DNA from: Mytilus edulis
Taxonomy: Eukaryota > Mollusca > Bivalvia > Mytilida > Mytilidae
Length of the DNA: 64,000 nucleotides
Reading direction: 5' to 3'
Assembly: GCF_963676685.1 (NCBI RefSeq)
Contig: NC_092345.1
Coordinates: 30,217,585 to 30,281,584 of the forward strand
Shown here piece by piece: positions 59,571 through 64,000 of this stretch. The first letter of the stretch is position 1. Each line of letters starts with the position of its first letter. The notes beneath the pieces were generated by a model, which was not told the DNA's origin, did not search any database, and was given only the letters and a program-made list of their open reading frames with translations. Position numbers and translations under genes: made by a program.

Positions 59571-60018
59571 TAGAATCATATTCAAAACAGTGTGGTCCTG
59601 GTCATTGATTGACGACCTAAATTATCCTATTGACTGGGACAGATTAGGTGAACGTTTGTCGGTAACAATCACTGCTCACTATGTACTTGTTAAAGGCACT
59701 GAATCTGTGGGGTCACCAAAGGTTCTCAACACCTAAATAAAGCAATTCGAAAAACTAATCCGGAATAATACGATGTGTTGATTTATATCAATAATAATAT
59801 AAATCAAAACATAAAGGTTATTCCTGAATAATTTTTCGAATTATTTTATTATTAAAGGCGTTAAGAACCTTTGGTGACCCCACAGTTTAAATTCTATAAA
59901 AAGAAAGAAGTGAACAATGGTCGTTACCGACAAACGTTCACCTAATCTGTCCCAGTCAAAGGGATAATTTAGGTCGTCAATTAATGGCCAGGACCACACT
60001 GTTTTGAATATGATTCTA
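59571..60018. mobile_element. 448-bp foldback element, copy 2
   Basis: It starts TAGAATCATATTCAAAACAG and is mirrored to its end GAATATGATTCTA. It shares the inner arms with copy 1 (GACTGGGACA, GTGAACGTTTGTC, GTGGGGTCAC), and is almost the same length. It appears inserted at TA next to the minisatellite. Confidence 0.9.
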
Positions 60019-61430
60019 TTGGCTTGGCAAAACAATTAACAACTAAGTCATACGACCATTAAAATAAAATCCAGTTGTGGTTGTTCATCTTGTGTGTACG
60101 GACGATAACTATTGCTTTAAAACTGATTTAATTAAACAGGAAAAAAAGGAAATATGCATATCAATATTTCATTTGTGTTCTTGTACTAGTATAATATATG
60201 TATTTTATCATTCTGTATAATAACAGATATAAATGAGACAACTCTCCATTCAAGTCACAATTTGTAAAACATATATATATATATCTTTTTGTTACTTGTG
60301 TCGTTGGGTTGCTGTTTTCGCCGACTTTGATTAAAATGGCAAGTTTACAATACATCTTTTTTTATATTCATATTTCCTAACACAAACTACAATTTCAATA
60401 AAATGTTCGTCGATTGATCTTATTCCTTTTTGGAATGTCAGATTCAGTCATCAAATAAAATAAATTAGTAAGTGTGAATTTTCAAGATTTTTTTTACATT
60501 TTGTAAAATTAAAGCATTTATTCTTCTGGAATGTTATTAAGCAGAAAAAGACAGTTAAGCTTAAGAGACACATACTATATATATATACATTAAAGTATAC
60601 TTACTAATAAACATGAAATAATATTACAATAGCACCTTTCCATTTTGAAAAATTGTTAGTTATTTTTAAGATTCCGATATGCGCCTTATATCGTCGTTAA
60701 ATTAATATGAAATTTTGAGAAATCAGAAAACTTTTAAAGCTAAACACATGGTCCTCTATCTGTCAATCATTTTTATTGTATACCATAGCAATATACAAAT
60801 AAACGATAAGTTACGCCCCTAGCAAAAGTCAACATTTTTATTGAATACTAACTATAGTGACTCTCTTTTAAAGCTTCCGTAATAACTTTAAGTATAGATT
60901 ATCATAAAAATGTCTCACATGATTTGAGAAATGATATGTATATGGTAATTGACGTATATTGTTTGTATATCTCTGAAATGGTGCAACATTTTATTTCACA
61001 TTTTCTTATATACATTAAATTCGTCAATTGCAGCTAATTGAGAACCATTCAATAAAATAAATCGGAAATATCAAGCACTAAGAAGAAAAATTCTACAATT
61101 TCCAATTGAATTCCAATAAAAGTTATTTGTTTTCAGAGATTTTATAATGATGTTAGATTGAGAGTAAGAGCAATTGTTACACCTTAAAGGGGAAATAGAT
61201 AGGCTATACATTGACGTATTTTGTATGTATAAATGTGATAGCCTTTTTCAATAATTCAGTTTTTAATGCTCTTTTGTGAAGCATAAAAGATGTCATGCAC
61301 AGTATAACATTCAAAATTTTAAACCTGAAATCTAGAAATCATAATGTTGGACCACGTTGAGTTATAAATATTTTCGTTTGAGGTCGTTTAAAACTGTTTG
61401 GAAAAATCTGCGCGTGTCTTTTATACTCGT
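60019..61430. other. AT-rich sequence without gene
   Basis: Only a fragment of the GAGACAACTCTCC repeat (60230-60265) was recognised. The missing first exon of the WAP gene could lie here, but no candidate ATG exon with matching phase was found. Confidence 0.4.
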
Positions 61431-61439
61431 GCTCATGGC

Positions 61440-62480
61440 TTCACAACATATTAAAAAAAAAACTAGAACACAAGACTTCCAAACTGGTGCACTTGACTTT
61501 CAAACTGATGCGCACGACTGTTAAAAATGTAGACATGGCATTCAAAAATTCGAACACAAGGCTTTCAAAAACGCAGGACTTAAATACTGGCAGGCGCTCG
61601 ACTTTCAAACTGGTGCACGCATGAGTTTAAATATGATGCTTGTGACTGCTAATCATATATGTTTAAATATACTTTTTCACTTTTTTGGTCTTTTTGAAAA
61701 TGTTGTTTGTGCTGTTTTTAGACCATTCTACAACGAAATTTGTTTTACATGCACACGTATAAAAATTGCGGTTTTTATCCAACGCAATCATAGGTTTGAA
61801 CGTAGTTTTCAATTTAGACTCTATTATATTAAACATATATCTAAAAACAAATCACATTAAAGTTGAAGATTAGCACATTAAAATACTCGACTTTCCGACA
61901 CTTTCATGCAGGACTATATACAAACTGATGCGCCCGACTTTTTAACAGGATGGTTCAACGACTTTAAAGCTAATGCCCACGGCTTTTAAAGTTGTGCACA
62001 TTCAAAGTCTCAAAAACAACACTTTTAAATACTTTTACGCAAGACTTTATTACTGCTCAACGACATTCAAACTCATGCACATAACTAGTTTGCACGTCTT
62101 TCAAACTCGTGTGCACGGCTTAAATCTGATGCTTGTTACTTTCAAAAAGTTGCTCCCGATTTTTTTATGTGATGCAAATTATTTTAAAACTAGTGCGCAC
62201 AACTTTGAATGCTATGCATACTCAAAAAACCAAACACAACACTTTTACACACTATTACGCAAGATTTTATTTCGGAGCCTTTTATCGCTTATTATTCGGT
62301 ATGGCCTTTGCTAATTGAGGAAGGCCGTACAGTGACCTATTATTGTTAGTTTTTGTGTCATTTGTTCTCTTGTTGAGAGTTGTATCATTGGCAATCATAC
62401 CACATCTTCTTTTTTTATATTTATTACTACTCAACGGCTTTCAAAATGATCCTCGTCACTAGTTTGCACGACTTTCACAC
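61440..62480 (+). repeat. Very degenerate short-unit repeat (CGACTTTCAAACTGGTGC type)
   Basis: Variants of GACTTTCAAACTGGTGCACG recur irregularly: near 61493, 61601, 61892, 61955, 62065, 62097 and 62468. Spacing is uneven, about 25-40 bases where units are adjacent. Frames at 61973-62318 are by-products. Confidence 0.6.
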
Positions 62481-62514
62481 TTTTTCCACTATTTCAAACG
62501 AGTTTATGCGTTAA

Positions 62515-62860
62515 ACTCATGTGAAATCAGTTTTTGTGAGTTGAAACTCATGTGAATTTCACATGAAAATCACGTAACTTTTTTTCATGTGAAATTCACA
62601 TTAATTTTTAAAATAGAGTAATTCAAATAACGTCTAAATTTTCAAATTTAATTAAAATCATGAAAAATATCAATTTTTGTTGTTGTAAATTTCACGTAAA
62701 ATTCATGTGAAAAATTTCACATCAGATTCATGTGAATCTCAATTCACGTGAAATTCACATAAAATTCACGTGAGTTTCATGTATAAGCTCGATTGAGGTG
62801 AATCTCACGTCAAATTATTCATGTGAATTTCATGTGAAATTCATGTGAGCAAATTTTGCC
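62515..62860. repeat. Cluster of CATGTGAAATTCAC palindromic motifs
   Basis: About fifteen variants of CATGTGAA / TTCACATG / CACGTGAA occur in both orientations within 345 bases, split into two groups by an AT-rich stretch (62610-62690). Confidence 0.8.
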
Positions 62861-64000
62861 TGTGTAGTAGTATTTTATTAAATAGCATGATATGCTGCAT
62901 GGGTTTTGTTCATTGCTGCTACATTGGGTCTATGATGGATAGTTGTCTAGTTCGCAAACATAACACATCTTCTTCTTGGTATTTTTTTAGATCTGGACGT
63001 TACTTTGATTTTTACAGAGGATGACCGTGAGGTCATTCCGATGTATTGGTTTCGCCTAAATTTCCATTATGTAAATAAGTTTTCGGTTTTTAACCGATCT
63101 ATAAACATGAATAATACGCCGACATCATCGAGTGCAAAATAACATTTCTTATCGCTTGCTATATATTCATTTCTTCAATGAATACTCATCAAATATTTAT
63201 TTTTAGAACATAATTTAATAATATTAAAATGTTTTTTATGTATGTAAGTAATAATTAATAATATCTATGCAGCCGTACAGAAAAATTGTGTTAACGCATG
63301 CGGAAGAATGTATCAAGAACGATTGCAATCTCCTATAAAGGAGGTGAAGATTATATACAGATACATGCAAAGTTATTGATCCTTGCTCTCCCGTTTTGCG
63401 GGAAAATATGAATGCCTATGTAACTGTAATATACAAATATCAATATAATATAAACCAGAGTATATTGATTTGTATCACTACAATATATATATAATAGTTC
63501 TTACGGTGTTGTTGAATTATGAAAGCAATTTTATTTATCTTCCACACAAGAACTTGTCTAAGAAAAAAATACATCTGCACATTAACATCACTTTCAGGTA
63601 TAAAGATATTATTATTTTTTGGGACAAGTGCTTGTTGACTATTCACAAAAACTTGCGGTCATCCGATGTTCAGTACTTCAGTACTTTGATTTAGATGAAC
63701 GATCGCACTTAAGAATTAAAAACCAATTGTTCAGAGAACAAATGAAGGTCTTTCCACTCGTAACGATTTATTTTGATATAAAAATGATAAAATTCGGATT
63801 AAAATGTCATTTCCAGCGTCAAATGAAAGGTTATTCCTAGCTGACTCCCAAAATATATGGTTTCTACATTTTTTTCAATGAAATAAGAACAAACAAGAGC
63901 TACTTCCGGTTTAAAAAGGCCCCTTTCGGTTTGATTTTTCAAAGTCATTTGGTTTGTTACCTAAAGTACAGTCATACGGCTTTATTCTGTATAGATATAA
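62861..64000. other. No supported feature
   Basis: AT-rich sequence. The frames at 63440-63840 have no domain, no splice context that makes sense and repeat-like composition. Nothing else was seen. Confidence 0.4.

Noticed and set aside
60595..60625. ATG followed by a GTAAGT donor on the minus strand as first exon of the WAP gene
   Set aside because: Joining it to 58658 gives phase 1 and an early stop; the visible exon needs phase 0.

Overview
The window is animal nuclear DNA: AT-rich, with spliced genes, GT-AG introns in phase and dense transposon debris. The repeats (GTCC-microsatellite elements, GAGACAACTCTCC-type dispersed repeats, foldback elements, a tRNA-derived SINE) and a secreted WAP-domain gene look like a bivalve mollusc, most likely a mussel. 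That assignment is an inference; no database was searched.

Region by region. 1-2305: decayed dispersed repeats. 2306-10960 (minus): a complete 11-exon gene for an 830-residue TPR protein, recognised as TTC16. 10961-13316: divergent spacer holding a 976-bp inverted-repeat element and, next to 13317, a promoter-like block with paired CCAAT boxes. 13317-40752 (plus): a large gene of at least 16 exons for a mostly disordered protein of about 1,000 visible residues that I could not name; one exon runs into a 100-N assembly gap (21962-22061). Its introns carry most of the mobile elements: nested tandem-core elements (17293-21928), a hAT remnant with a spliced transposase start (22672-23921), another tandem-core element (27706-28681), a 3.6-kb TTAA-flanked element (31347-34947) and several short inverted-repeat elements. 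40753-45750: intergenic, with short elements and one SINE. 45760-53460 (minus): a retroelement graveyard made of a degenerate LINE split by a tandem-core element, a truncated LTR-type gag-pol and a separate reverse-transcriptase fragment. 55043-58658 (minus): a gene with one cysteine-rich module and two WAP domains, first exon not found. 58659-64000: minisatellites, a foldback element and otherwise empty sequence.

The two long genes are divergently arranged and could share a promoter region. TTC16 is a TPR protein linked to ciliated tissue and testis as I recall, so the unnamed neighbour may be ciliary too; this is only suggested by position.

The most interesting observation is that at least four repeat families with unrelated sequence share one layout: a T-run then A, a short 5' inverted repeat with a hairpin, a GTCC- or GGGC-type microsatellite, a tandem core, the complement of the 5' repeat, a 3' hairpin, and an end in CTAG or CTTG followed by T. 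This resembles Helentron-associated (INE/pearl-like) non-autonomous elements. Two or three insertions can be read against their empty sites and fit insertion between T and T without a long target duplication.
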